Assembly (NCBI GenBank): GCA_964019135.1
Contig: OZ025256.1
Location: 18,235,911 to 18,299,910 of the forward strand
Direction: 5' to 3'
DNA length: 64,000 nt
DNA from: Arenicola marina
Lineage: Eukaryota > Annelida > Polychaeta > Arenicolidae
Both the position numbers and the translations under genes were made by a program. Numbering within the stretch: the first letter of the stretch is position 1; every line of letters starts with the position of its first letter. The notes under the pieces are model-generated. The model was not told where the DNA came from, did no database searches, and saw only the letters and a program-made list of their open reading frames with translations. Below, in pieces: positions 45,326-57,800 of the stretch.

Positions 45326-46486
45326 ATGGGTAACAATATAGATGATGACATCTTAAAACATATTGGGGGCCTAAACTTTAATTCATTAAATGAGACGTTA
45401 CAACAGAAATATTATGACAATGTTGCCAATGCTTGTACGGATGAAATTACTATTGAGCACTCACCTTATTGTGAAGTGGATAAGTTTATTAATGTTATTG
45501 AACGTCACCGACACAAGTTTACTATACTCAGCTTAAATATTGCCTCAATTCGTTCCAAGATTGACCAACTGAAAGTGTTTCTAAGTGTTTTACATGCTGG
45601 TAATGTGGTGTTAAGTGCAATATGTTTACAGGAAACCTGGTTATCCGATAATGATGATGTCGGTCTGTATGAACTCGAGGATTATGTATTCATATCCCAG
45701 GGTAAATATTGTAGCGCGCGTGGAGGCCTGTTGATATATCTCCATAAATCATATGGGTTTACTTGCATAGAAAACCCGGTCAAATCTGACATTTGGGAAG
45801 CGCAATTTATTGAAGTGTTTGGACGGCCCACTGACAGAAAAATGTTGCTAGGTAATATATATCGACCTCCATGTGACATAAACGAAAATTATGCGACGTT
45901 TTCTCAAGAATTATCTGAGGTTATACTTTCATTTGAAGGGAGTAAACCACATAGGGAATGTATCCTAGCAGGTGATTTTAATATAGACCTTTTAAAGATT
46001 TGCGAAAAACCAGCCATTAGCGACTACTTCGACACCATTGTAGCTTGCAGTTTTCTTCCGAAAATTACTTTGCCGACTAGACTGTCGCGTCATAGGGGTA
46101 CGCTAATTGATAATTTTCTGTGTAAGTTAACATCCAGTTCACTGAATACAACAGCTGGAATTATATTGAAGGCTATCTCAGACCATCTCCCGTATTACTT
46201 ATCTCTAGACATTGATATGCGACGTACAAACAAAGCGCCCGCATATATTACCATAAATACCAATGATCCACAATCAGTAGAAAACTTCAAAAAGCATATT
46301 GCCAACGCAGACGTACTAGGTAAACTCGACATAGACCCATGTGCTGATCCTAACAGTAACTATAAGATACTCGAGGATATAATTACACATGCCAGGGATG
46401 TATTTTTACCAAGCAAAACAGTAAAATTAACAAGAGAAAGCACAAAAAGGCAAATTGGATCACCAATGGTATTATTAAGTCCATAG
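45326..46486 (+). pseudogene. LINE endonuclease part of ORF2 (frameshifted from RT)
   Basis: A 386-codon frame starting at ATG 45326, encoding the apurinic-like endonuclease that nicks target DNA in non-LTR retrotransposons. The EEP-domain landmarks are all present in order: LSLNIASIR (residues 68-76, with the active-site Asn), ICLQETWLS (99-107, catalytic Glu), LGNIYRPP (175-182), LAGDFNIDLL (214-223, Asp/Asn pair), a T.L.....LID block (251-262) and AISDHLP (283-289, catalytic Asp-His). The first about 60 residues are a less conserved leader. After about residue 370 the frame runs into an unrelated tail and stops, while the expected connector continues in the frame of the downstream RT. One small indel around 46425-46445 therefore splits ORF2. 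The catalytic residues are intact, so the break is probably recent, or a sequencing error. Confidence 0.9.
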
Positions 46487-46518
46487 CATTTAAAGACAAA
46501 CTTTATAAAAAGCTTAAA

Positions 46519-48492
46519 ATGACGGAACCAAATTCTCGTCAATACGACATCCTAAGGACCAACCTGAGAACCTATGAAAATATTTTAAAGAACAGTATTC
46601 GGGTAGCAAAAAGATTGTATTATTCCAATGCTTTTGAGAAATGTAAAGGTGACCTAAAGGAAACCTGGAAAGCAATAAAATCCGTTATTCATAAATCAAA
46701 GAGAAAGGACAAATTTCCTGAAGTATTTAACATTAATGGCAAAATGACTTCCGATCGACCGGCTATAGCTAATGGCTTCAATGATTTTTTCAGCACTATC
46801 GGAGCAAAACTTGCTAGCAAAATCCTCCCAGATTCCAGCCAAACTTACGCCAGCTTTCTTGGGGACCCTTGTGATACAAAGATGGAGTTTCACTTAATTA
46901 ACCACACTGTCACGGAAAAAATAATCGATCAGCTTAAACCAAAAATTAGTTCTGGGCATGATAAGATGTCCATGAAAACACTGAAGCTATTGAAAGTAGA
47001 AGTGAGCAAAGCAATTACTCACATAATTAACCAATCTATTACAACGGGCACTTTTCCAGATAAATTGAAGCTTGCTAAAGTAGTACCAGTGTTCAAAAAG
47101 GGTGAAAAGTCTAACGTCGATAACTATAGGCCAATATCAATTTTACCAGCTATATCTAAAGTTTTTGAAAGAGTAATTTATGATCAGATGTATGAACATT
47201 TTGATCACGAGAAACTGTTTAACAGCGGTCAGTATGGTTTTCGGAAAAAACACTCCACTCAACTTGCAACATTGGAATTAATAGATAGAACAATACAAAA
47301 ACTGGACGAAGGCCAGATCCCAATAAGTATATTCCTAGATTTGTCAAAGGCCTTTGACACCATTAACCATGATATACTGTTATTTAAACTAAAACACTAT
47401 GGGGTGTGTGGGGCTGCGCTTAGTTTAATAACCAATTATCTTCATAACCGAAAACAGTACGTAAGCCTAGATAATGATATATCAGAAGAAACCCCCGTCT
47501 CCCGAGGGGTTCCACAGGGATCCATACTTGGCCCATTACTTTTTATAATCTATATAAACGACATATCTAGGGCGAGTGCGATATTTAGTGCAATTATATA
47601 TGCTGATGATACAACCCTTTCCAGCACACTTAGCGCTTGCGCCTCCAAGACTAACATACAACGTAGTGCTGATATACTGAACAATGAACTGTCTTTAGTA
47701 AATAATTGGCTTAAACTAAACCAACTATCTCTTAACATCACAAAAACCAAGTTTATGATTTTCTATATGCCGCAAAAACGAGTAATAATGCCAGAACTCT
47801 ATATTGACCATACCAAGCTAGAATGTGTTGATCAATTTGATTTCCTTGGACTGACCATACAGAAAAATCTGAAATGGTCCAGTCATAGCGATAAAATTGC
47901 TTTCAAGATATCTAAAGTGGTTGGAATCATGCAGCAACTAAAATACGTCCTTCCTCAGAACATTCTCCTGACTATATACAACTCACTCATACTATCGCAT
48001 TTTCACTATTGTATACTAGCCTGGGGGTACCAAAGTAATCGACTGAAAAACATCCAGAAGAAAGCTGTACGTATCATTACAAGGAGTAATTACATGGCCC
48101 ACACCGATCGCTTATTTAAACATCTGAATGTCCTTAAAATCGACGACATTCATAAACTTCAGGCGCTAAAGTTTTATTACAGGTTAAAGCATAATGATCT
48201 CCCCGCATACTTTCTGAATACATTCGACTTACCTCGAATACTTGACAGACATAACTACAACACTAGACAAAAATACAATACTATTATCCCTAGAACAAAA
48301 CACAAGTTTGCAGAAAGTTGCATTAGATATTATCTTACGCATTTAATAAACGAATTACCTCAAGACATAATCACGAAGATTTTTACTCATAGCCAAGCCG
48401 GATATACCCGACATATCAAACAGAGATTTATAGACTCGTATAGAATTGACTGCTTAATAGTAAATTGTTATGTGTGTCAACTCAATTACTAA
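46519..48492 (+). CDS. LINE reverse transcriptase part of ORF2 (CR1/Jockey type)
   Basis: A 657-codon frame. The ATG at 46519 is only the first Met; the same frame is open upstream from about 46440 and continues the endonuclease connector. RT motifs in order: NYRPISILPAISKVFERVI (202-220), GFRKKHSTQL (240-249), motif A LDLSKAFD (273-280), motif B RGVPQGSILGPLLF (329-342), motif C YADD (361-364), NQLSLNITKTKFMIF (401-415), and the FLGL..... KW thumb-proximal block (442-453). The C-terminal about 180 residues have the N.IQKKAVRIIT segment common in CR1/Jockey-like elements. No RNase H domain is seen, which argues against the I and R1 groups. It reverse-transcribes the element's RNA at the nicked target. 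Intact except for separation from the endonuclease. The exact clade (CR1, Jockey, Daphne and so on) would need a phylogeny. Confidence 0.92.
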   Translation: MTEPNSRQYDILRTNLRTYENILKNSIRVAKRLYYSNAFEKCKGDLKETWKAIKSVIHKSKRKDKFPEVFNINGKMTSDRPAIANGFNDFFSTIGAKLASKILPDSSQTYASFLGDPCDTKMEFHLINHTVTEKIIDQLKPKISSGHDKMSMKTLKLLKVEVSKAITHIINQSITTGTFPDKLKLAKVVPVFKKGEKSNVDNYRPISILPAISKVFERVIYDQMYEHFDHEKLFNSGQYGFRKKHSTQLATLELIDRTIQKLDEGQIPISIFLDLSKAFDTINHDILLFKLKHYGVCGAALSLITNYLHNRKQYVSLDNDISEETPVSRGVPQGSILGPLLFIIYINDISRASAIFSAIIYADDTTLSSTLSACASKTNIQRSADILNNELSLVNNWLKLNQLSLNITKTKFMIFYMPQKRVIMPELYIDHTKLECVDQFDFLGLTIQKNLKWSSHSDKIAFKISKVVGIMQQLKYVLPQNILLTIYNSLILSHFHYCILAWGYQSNRLKNIQKKAVRIITRSNYMAHTDRLFKHLNVLKIDDIHKLQALKFYYRLKHNDLPAYFLNTFDLPRILDRHNYNTRQKYNTIIPRTKHKFAESCIRYYLTHLINELPQDIITKIFTHSQAGYTRHIKQRFIDSYRIDCLIVNCYVCQLNY

Positions 48493-48854
48493 TTATTTTG
48501 CCATACATACATGTATATTGGTTCTTTCGGTATCTCATGTTCCTTAGGCCCCAAAACGTTGATGATCGTGCATATACTTAATAATTTTAATGTATTGATA
48601 ACGATGATGTTTCTCGCTTTTTTTTTTTTGCCAGTTTCTTTAATTGTTTTTAACGACATCAAGTTAGATACATTTATTCTTGTTGATTGTCTCGCTTTGT
48701 TTTTTTTGTTTTTTTTTGCCAAGGTGGACTCCATGCTAGCGACCACAGGTCATAATGGAGGTCTCCTGGACCAGTCACCACTTCACCATGCATATCTAGC
48801 ACATTGTTTGTATTCTTACTGTGTTCTGGTCTGAATAAACGATTCTTCTTCTTC
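48493..48854 (+). mobile_element. LINE 3' UTR with (TTC)4 tail
   Basis: Follows the RT stop codon. Contains T-rich runs, then AATAAA (48834-48839), and ends in four TTC repeats (48843-48854) directly against satellite sequence. A short microsatellite tail rather than poly-A is a known feature of several CR1-like groups. No gene. Confidence 0.75.
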
Positions 48855-51800
48855 AAATGAGAGAGAGGGATAGGGAATGAGAGAGAGAGTGATAGGGAAA
48901 GAGGGAGAGTGATAGGGAATGAGAGAGAGGGATAGGGAATGAGGGAGAGGGATAGGGAATGAGAGAGAGTGATAGGGAATGAGAGAGAGGGATAGGGAAA
49001 GAGAGAGAGAGTGATAGGGAATGAGAGAGAGAGTGATAGGGAATGAGAGAGAGTGATAGGGAATGAGAGAGAGGGATAGGGAATGAGGGAGAGGGATAGG
49101 GAATGAGAGAGAGGGATAGGGAATGAGAGAGAGGGATAGAGAATGAGAGAGAGTGATAGGGAAAGAGGGAGAGGGATAGGGAATGAGGGAGAGGGATAGG
49201 GAATGAGGGAGAGGGATAGGGAATGAGAGAGAGGGATAGGGAATGAGAGAGAGGGATAGGGAATGAGGGAGAGGGATAGGGAATGAGGGAGAGGGATAGG
49301 GAATGAGGGAGAGGGATAGGGAATGAGAGGGAGGGATAGGGAATGAGGGAGAGGGATAGGGAATGAGGGAGAGGGATAGGGAATGAGAGAGAGGGATAGG
49401 GAATGAGAGAGAGGGATAGGGAATGGGAGAGAGATAGAGAATGAGAGAGAGGGATAGGGAATGAGGGAGAGGGATAGGGAATGAGGGAGAGGGATATGGA
49501 ATGAGAGAGAGGGATAGGGAATGAGAGAGAGGGATAGGGAATGAGAGAGAGGGATAGGGAATGAGAGAGAGTGATAGGAATGAGAGAGAGTGATAGGGAA
49601 TGAGAGAGAGTGATAGGGAAAGAGGGAGAGTGATAGGGAGTGAGAGAGAGCGATAGGGAAGGAGAGAGAGGGATAGGGAATGAGGGAGAGGGATATGGAA
49701 TGAGAGAGAGGGATAGGGAATGCGAGATAGTGATAGGGAATGAGCGAGAGTGAAAGGGAATGAGAGAGAGTGATAGGGAATGAGAGAGAGTGATAGGAAT
49801 GAGAGAGAGTGATAGGGAATGAGAGAGAGTGATAGGGAAAGAGGGAGAGTGATAGGGAGTGAGAGAGAGCGATAGGGAATGAGAGAGAGGGATAGGGAAT
49901 GAGAGAGAGGGATAGGGAATGCGAGAGAGATAGAGAATGAGAGAGAGAGATAGGGAATGAGAGAGAGTGATAGGGAATGAGGGAGAGGGATAGGGAATGA
50001 GAGAGAGGGATAGGGAATGAGAGAGAGGGATAGGGAATGAGGGAGAGGGATAGGGAATGAGGGAGAGGGATAGGGAATGAGAGAGAGGGATAGGGAATGA
50101 GAGAGAGGGATAGGGAATGAGGGAGAGGGATAGGGAATGAGGGAGAGTGATACGGAATAAGAGAGAGTGATAGGGAATGAGAGAGAGGGATAGGGAATGC
50201 GAGAGAGATAGAGAATGAGAGAGAGGGATAGGGAATGAGAGAGAGTGATAGGGAATGAGGGAGAGGGATAGGGAATGAGAGAGAGGGATAGGGAATGAGA
50301 GAGAGGGATAGGGAATGAGGGAGAGGGATAGGGAATGAGGGAGAGGGATAGGGAATGAGAGAGAGGGATAGGGAATGAGAGAGAGGGATAGGGAATGAGG
50401 GAGAGGGATAGGGAATGAGGGAGAGTGATACGGAATAAGAGAGAGTGATAGGGAATGAGAGAGAGGGATAGGGAATGAGAGAGAGGGATAGGGAATGAGA
50501 GAGAGTGATAGGGAATGAGGGAGAGGGATAGGGAATGAGGGAGAGGGATAGGGAATGAGAGAGAGGGATAGGGAATGAGAGAGAGGGATAGGGAATGAGA
50601 GAGAGGGATAGGGAATGAGAGAGAGGGATAGGGAATGAGAGAGAGTGATAGGGAATGAGGGAGAGGGATAGGGAATGAGGGAGAGGGATAGGGAATGAGA
50701 GAGAGGGATAGGGAATGCGAGAGAGATAGAGAATGAGAGAGAGGGATAGGGAATGAGACAGAGGGATATCGAATGAGCGAGAGGGATAGGGAATGCGAGA
50801 GAGATAGAGAATGAGAGAGAAGGATAGGGAATGCGAGAGAGATAGAGAATGAGAGAGAGGGATAGGGAATGAGGGAGAGGGATAGGGAATGAGGGAGAGT
50901 GATAGGGAATGAGAGAGAGGGATAGGGAATGAGAGAGAGGGATAGGAAATGAGAGAGAGGGATAGGAATGAGAGAGAGGGATAGGGAATGCGAGAGAGAT
51001 AGAGAATGAGAGAGAGGGATAGGGAATGAGAGAGAGTGATAGGGAATGAGGGAGAGGGATAGGGAATGAGAGAGAGGGATAGGGAATAAGAGAGAGGGAT
51101 AGGGAATGAGGGAGAGTGATAGGGAATGAGAGAGAGGGATAGGGAATGAGAGAGAGGGATAGGAAATGAGAGAGAGGGATAGGGAATGAGAGAGAGGGAT
51201 AGGGAATGCGAGAGAGATAGAGAATGAGAGAGAGGGATAGGGAATGAGAGAGAGTGATAGGGAATGAGGGAGAGGGATAGGGAATGAGGGAGAGGGATAG
51301 GAAATGAGGGAGAGGGATAGGGAATGAGAGAAAGGGATAGGGAACGAGAGAAAGGGATAGGGAATGAGAGAGAGGGATTGAGAATGAGAGAGAGGGATAG
51401 GGAATGAGAGAGAGTGATAGGGAATGAGAGAGAGGGATAGGGAATGAGAGAGAGGGATAGGGAATGAGAGAGAGGGATAGGGAATCCGAGAGAGATAGAG
51501 AATGAGAGAGAGGGATAGGGAATGAGAGAGAGGGATGGGGAATGAGAGAGAGGGATAAGGAATGAGAGAGAGGGATAGGGAATGAGAGAGAGGGATAGGG
51601 AATGCGAGAGAGATAGAGAATGAGAGGGAGGGATAGGGAATGAGAGAGAGTGATAGGGAATGAGGGAGAGGGATAGGGAATGAGAGAGAGGGATAGGGAA
51701 TGAGAGAGAGGGATAGGGAATGAGGGAGAGGGATAGGGAATGAGAGAGAGGGATAGGGAATGAGAGAGAGGGATAGGAAATGAGAGAGAGGGATAGGGAA

Positions 51801-54800
51801 TGAGAGAGAGGGATAGGGAATGCGAGAGAGATAGAGAATGAGAGAGAGGGATAGGGAATGAGAGAGAGTGATAGGGAATGAGGGAGAGGGATAGGGAATG
51901 AGGGAGAGGGATAGGAAATGAGGGAGAGGGATAGGGAATGAGAGAAAGGGATAGGGAACGAGAGAAAGGGATAGGGAATGAGAGAGAGGGATTGAGAATG
52001 AGAGAGAGGGATAGGGAATGAGAGAGAGTGATAGGGAATGAGAGAGAGGGATAGGGAATGAGAGAGAGGGATAGGGAATGAGAGAGAGGGATAGGGAATC
52101 CGAGAGAGATAGAGAATGAGAGTAAGGGATAGGGAATGAGAGAGAGGGATGGGGAATGAGAGAGAGGGATGGGGAATGAGAGAGAGGGATAGGGAATGAG
52201 AGAGAGGGATAGGGAATGCGAGAGAGATAGAGAATGAGAGGGAGGGATAGGGAATGAGAGAGAGTGATAGGGAATGAGGGAGAGGGATAGGGAATGAGGC
52301 AGAGGGATAGGGAGAGAGGGAGACGGATAGGGAATGAGAGAGAGGGATAGGGAATGAGAGAGAGAGATAGGGAATGCGAGAGAGATAGCGAATGAGAGAG
52401 AGGGATAGGGAATGAGAGAGAGTGATAGGGAATGAGGGAGAGGGATAGGGAATGAGGGAGAGGGATAGGGAATGAGGGAGAGGGATAGGGAATGAGAGAG
52501 AGGGATAGGGAATGAGAGAGAGGGATAGGGAATGCGAGAGAGATAGAGAATGAGAGAGAGGGATAGGGAATGAGGGAGAGATAGGGAATGAGAGAGAGGG
52601 ATAGGGAATGAGAGAGAGGGATAGGGAATGAGAGAGAGTGATAGGGAATGAGGGAGAGGGATAGAGAATGAGAGAGAGTGATAGGGAATGAGGGAGAGGG
52701 ACAGAGAATGAGAGAGAGGGATAGGGAATGAGGGAGAGGGATAGGGAATGAGGGAGAGGGATAGGGAATGAGAGAGAGTGATAGGGAATGAGGGAGAGGG
52801 ATAGAGAATGAGAGAGAGGGATAGGGAATGAGGGAGAGGGATAGGGAATGAGAGAGAGTGATAGGGAATGAGAGAGAGGGATAGGGAATGAGGGAGAGTG
52901 ATAGGGAATGAGGGAGAGGAATAGGGAATGAGAGAGAGTGATAGGGAATGAGAGAGAGTGATAGGGAATGAGAGAGAGAGTGATAGGGAATGAGAGAGAG
53001 TGATAGGGAATGAGAGAGAGGGATAGGGAATGAGAGAGAGTGATAGGGAATGAGAGAGAGTGATAGGGAATGAGAGAGAGTGATAGGGAATGAGAGAGAG
53101 AGATAGGGAATGAGGGAGAGGGATAGAGAAAGAGAGAGAGGGATAGGGAATGAGGGAGAGGGATAGGGAATGAGAGAGAGTGATAGGGAATGAGAGAGAG
53201 GGATAGTGAATGAGAGAGAGAGTGATAGGGAAAGAGGGAGAGTGATAGGGAATGAGAGAGAATGATAGGGAATGAGTGAGAGGGATAGGGAATGAGGGAG
53301 AGTGATAGGGAATGAGAGAGAGGGATAGGGAATGAGAGAGAGTGATAGGGAATGAGGGAGAGGGATAGAGAATGAGAGAGAGGGATAGGGAATGAGGGAG
53401 AGGGATAGGGAATGAGAGAGAGTGATAGGGAATGACAGAGAGGGATAGTGAATGAGAGAGAGATTGATAGGGAAAGAGGGAGAGTGATAGGGAATGAGAG
53501 AGAATGATACGGAATGAGTGAGAGGGATAGGGAATGAGGGAGAGTGATAGGGAATGAGGGAGAGGGATAGGGAATGAGAGAGAGTGATAGGGAATGAGTG
53601 AGAGTGATAGGGAATGAGGGAGAGTGATAAGGAATGAGAGAGAGTGATCGGGAATGAGAGAGAGAGTGATAGGGAATGAGAGAGAGTGATAGGGAATGAG
53701 AGAGAGGGATAGGGAATGAGAGAGAGTGATAGGGAATGAGAGAGAGTGATAGGGAATGAGAGAGAGGGATAGGGAATGAGAGAGAGTGATAGGGAATGAG
53801 AGAGAGGGATAGGGAATGAGAGAGAGAGTGATAGAGAATGAGAGAGAGTGATAGGGAATGAGAGAGAGGGATAGGGAAGGAGAGAGAGTGATAGGGAATG
53901 AGGGAGAGTAGGGATGAGGGAGAGGGATAGGGAATGAGAGAAAGAGTGATAGGGAATGAGAGAGATAGTGATAGGGAATGAGAGAGAGAGATAGGGAATG
54001 AGAGAGAGTAATAGGGAATGAGGGAGAGGGATAGGGAATGAGAGAGAGTGATAGGGAATGAGGGAGAGGGATAGGGAATGAGAGAGAGTGATAGGGAATG
54101 AGGGGGAGGGATAGGGAATGAGAGAGAGTGATAGGGAATGAGAGAGAGTGATAGGGAATGAGAGAGAGTGATAGGGAATGAGAGAGAGTGATAGGGAATG
54201 AGAGAGAAGGATAGGGAATGAGAGAGAGGGATAGGGAAGAGAGGGATAGGGAATGAGAGAGAGGGATAGGGAATGAGGGAGAGGGATAGGGAATGAGAGA
54301 GAGGGATAGAGAATGAGAGAGAGGGATAGGGAATGAGAGAGAGTGATAGGGAATGAGGGAGTGGGATAGGGAATGAGGGAGGGTGATAGGAAATGAGAGA
54401 GAGGGATGGGCAATGAGGGAGAGTGATAGGGAATGAGAGAGAGTGATAGGGAATGAGAGAGAGGGATAGAGAATGAGAGAGAGGGATAGGGAATGAGAGA
54501 GAGTGATAGGGAATGAGGGAGTGGGATAGGGAATGAGGGAGAGGGATAGGGAATGAGAGAGAGTGATAGGGAATGAGAGAGAGTGATAGGGAATGAGGGA
54601 GAGTGATAGGGAATGAGAGAGAGGGATAGGGAATGAGGGAGAAAATAGGGAATGAGAGAGAGAGATAGGAAATAAGGGAGAGTGATAGAGAATGAGAGAG
54701 AGGGATAGGAAATGAGAGAGAGGGATAGGGAATGAGGGAGAGGGATAGGGAATGAGGGAGAGTAATAGGGAATGAGAGAGAGGGATAGGGAATGAGAGAG

Positions 54801-57800
54801 AGGGATAGGGAATGAGGGAGAGGGATAGAGAATGAGGGAGAAAATAGGGAATGAGAGAGAGAGATAGGAAATGAGGGAGAGTGATAGAGAATGAGAGAGA
54901 GGGATAGGAAATGAGAGAGAGGGATAGGGAATGAGGGAGAGGGATAGGAATGAGAGAGAGGGATAGGGAATGAGAGAGAGGGATAGGGAATGAGAGAGAG
55001 GGATAGGGAATGAGAGAGAGGGATAGGGAATGAGGGAGAGGGATAGGGAATGAGAGAGAGTGATAGGGAATGAGAGAGTGATAGGGAATGAGGGAGAGGG
55101 ATAGGGAATGAGGGAGAGGGATAGAGAATGAGAGAGAGAGATAGGGAATGAGGGAGAGGGATAGGTAATGAGAGAGAGGGATAAGGAATGAGAGAGAGTG
55201 ATGGGGAATGAGAGAGAGGGATAGGGAATGAGAGAGAGTGATAGGGAATGAGAGAGAGGGATAGGGAATGAGGGAGAGTGATAGGGAATGAGAGAGAGTG
55301 ATAGGGAATGAGAGAGAGTGATAGGGAATGAGAGAGAGTGATAGGGAATGAGGGAGAGGGATAGGGAATGAGGGAGAGTGATAGGGAATGAGAGAGAGTG
55401 ATAGGGAATGAGGGAGAGGGATAGGGAATGAGGGAGAGGGATAGGGAATGAGAGAGAGGGATAGGGAATGAGGGAGAGTGATAGGGAATGAGGGAGAGGG
55501 ATAGAGAATGAGAGAGAGATAGGGAATGAGGGAGAGGGATAGGTAATGAGAGAGTGGGTTAAGGATGAGTGTGAGTGATGGGGAATGAGAGTGAGGGATT
55601 GGGATGTGAGAGTGAGTGATTGGGATGTGAGTGAGGTGATAGGGATTGAGTGTGAGTGATTGGGAATGAGGGTGAGTGATTGGGAATTGTGAGAGTGTGA
55701 TAGGGAATGAGGGTGTGGATTGGGTTGTTGGTGTGGGTTGGTGAATGTGAGAGAGAGATAGGGAATGAGGGAGAGGGATAGGTAATGAGAGAGGGGGATA
55801 AGGAATGAGAGAGAGTGATGGGGAATGAGAGAGAGGGATAGGGAATGAGAGAGAGGGATAGGGAATGAGAGAGAGGGATAGGGAATGAGGGAGAGTGATA
55901 GGGAATGAGAGAGAGTGATAGGGAATGAGAGAGAGTGATAGGGAATGAGGGAGAGTGATAGGGAATGCGAGATAGTGATAGGGAATGAGCGAGAGTGAAA
56001 GGGAATGAGAGAGAGTGATAGGGAATGAGAGAGTGACAGGAATGAGAGAGAGTGATAGGGAATGAGAGAGAGTGATAGGGAAAGAGGGAGAGTGATAGGG
56101 AATGAGAGAGAGCGATAGGGAATGAGGGAGAGTGATAGGGAATGCGAGAGAGGGATAGAGAATGAGAGAGATGGATAGGGAATGAGAGAGAGTGATAGGG
56201 AATGAGGGATAGGGAAGGAGAGAGAGTGATAGGGAATGAGAGAGTGATAGGGAATGAGAGAGAGGGATAGGGAATGAGGGAGAGTGATAGGGAATGAGGG
56301 AGAGCGATAGGGAATGAGGGAGAGGGATAGGGAATGAGAGAGAGGGATAGGGAATGAGAGAGAGTGATAGGGAATGAGAGAGAGGGATAGGGAATGAGAG
56401 AGAGGGATAGGGAATGAGAGAGAGTGATAGGGAATGAGGGATAGGGAAGGAGAGAGAGTGATAGGGAATGAGCGAGAGTGATAGGGAATGAGAGAGAGAT
56501 AGAGAATGAGAGAGAGGGATAGGGAATGAGGGAGAGGGATAGGGAATGAGAGAGAGTTATAGGGAATGAGAGAGAGATAGAGAATGAGAGAGTGGGATAG
56601 GGAATGAGAGAGAGTGATAGGGAATGAGGGAGAGTGATAGGGAATGAGAGAGAGTGATAGGGAATAAGAGAGAGTTATAGGGAATGAGAGAGAGTGATAG
56701 GGAATGAGAGAGAGTGATAGGGAATGAGAGAGAGGGATAGGGAATGAGAGAGAGTGATAGGGAATGAGGGATAGGGAAGGAGAGAGAGTGATAGGGAATG
56801 AGCGAGAGTGATAGGGAATGAGAGAGAGATAGAGAATGAGAGAGAGGGATAGGGAATGAGGGAGAGGGATAGGGAATGAGAGAGAGTGATAGGGAATGAG
56901 AGAGAGATAGAGAATGAGAGAGAGGGATAGGGAATGAGGGAGAGGGATAGGGAATGAGAGAGAGTGATAGGGAATGAGCGAGAGTGAAAGGGAATGAGAG
57001 AGAGTGATAGGGAATGAGAGAGAGTGATAGGGAATGAGAGAGAGTGATAGGGAATGAGAGAGACTGATAGGGAATGAGGGAGAGTGATAGGGAATGCGAG
57101 ATAGTGATAGGGAATGAGCGAGAGTGAAAGGGAATGAGAGAGAGTGATAGGGAATGAGAGAGTGATAGGAATGAGAGAGAGTGATAGGGAATGAGAGAGA
57201 GTGATAGGGAAAGAGGGAGAGTGATAGGGAATGAGAGAGAGCGATAGGGAATGAGAGAGAGGGATAGGGAATGAGGGAGAGGGATAGGGAATGAGGGAGA
57301 GTGATACGGAATAAGAGAGAGCGATAGGGAATGAGGGAGAGGGATAGGGAATGAGAGAGAGGGATAGGGAATGAGAGAGAGTGATAGGGAAAGAGGGAGA
57401 GTGATAGGGAATGAGAGAGAGCGATAGGGAATGAGAGAGAGCGATAGGGAATGAGGGAGAGGGATAGGGAATGAGGGAGGGTGATACGGAATAAGAGAGA
57501 GCGATAGGGAATGAGGGAGAGGGATAGGGAATGAGAGAGAGGGATAGGGAATGAGAGGGAGGGATAGAGAATGAGAGAGAGTGATAGGGATTGAGGGAGA
57601 GGGATAGGGAATGAGAGAGAGGGATAGGGAATGAGAGAGAGATAGGGAATGAGAGAGAGGGATAGGGAATGAGAGAGAGGGATAGGGAATGAGGGGGGGA
57701 TAGGGAATGAGAGAGAGGGATAGGGAATGAGAGAGAGCGATAGGGAATGAGAGAGAGGGATAGGGAATAAGAGAGAGGGATAGGGAATGGGGGAGAGGGA

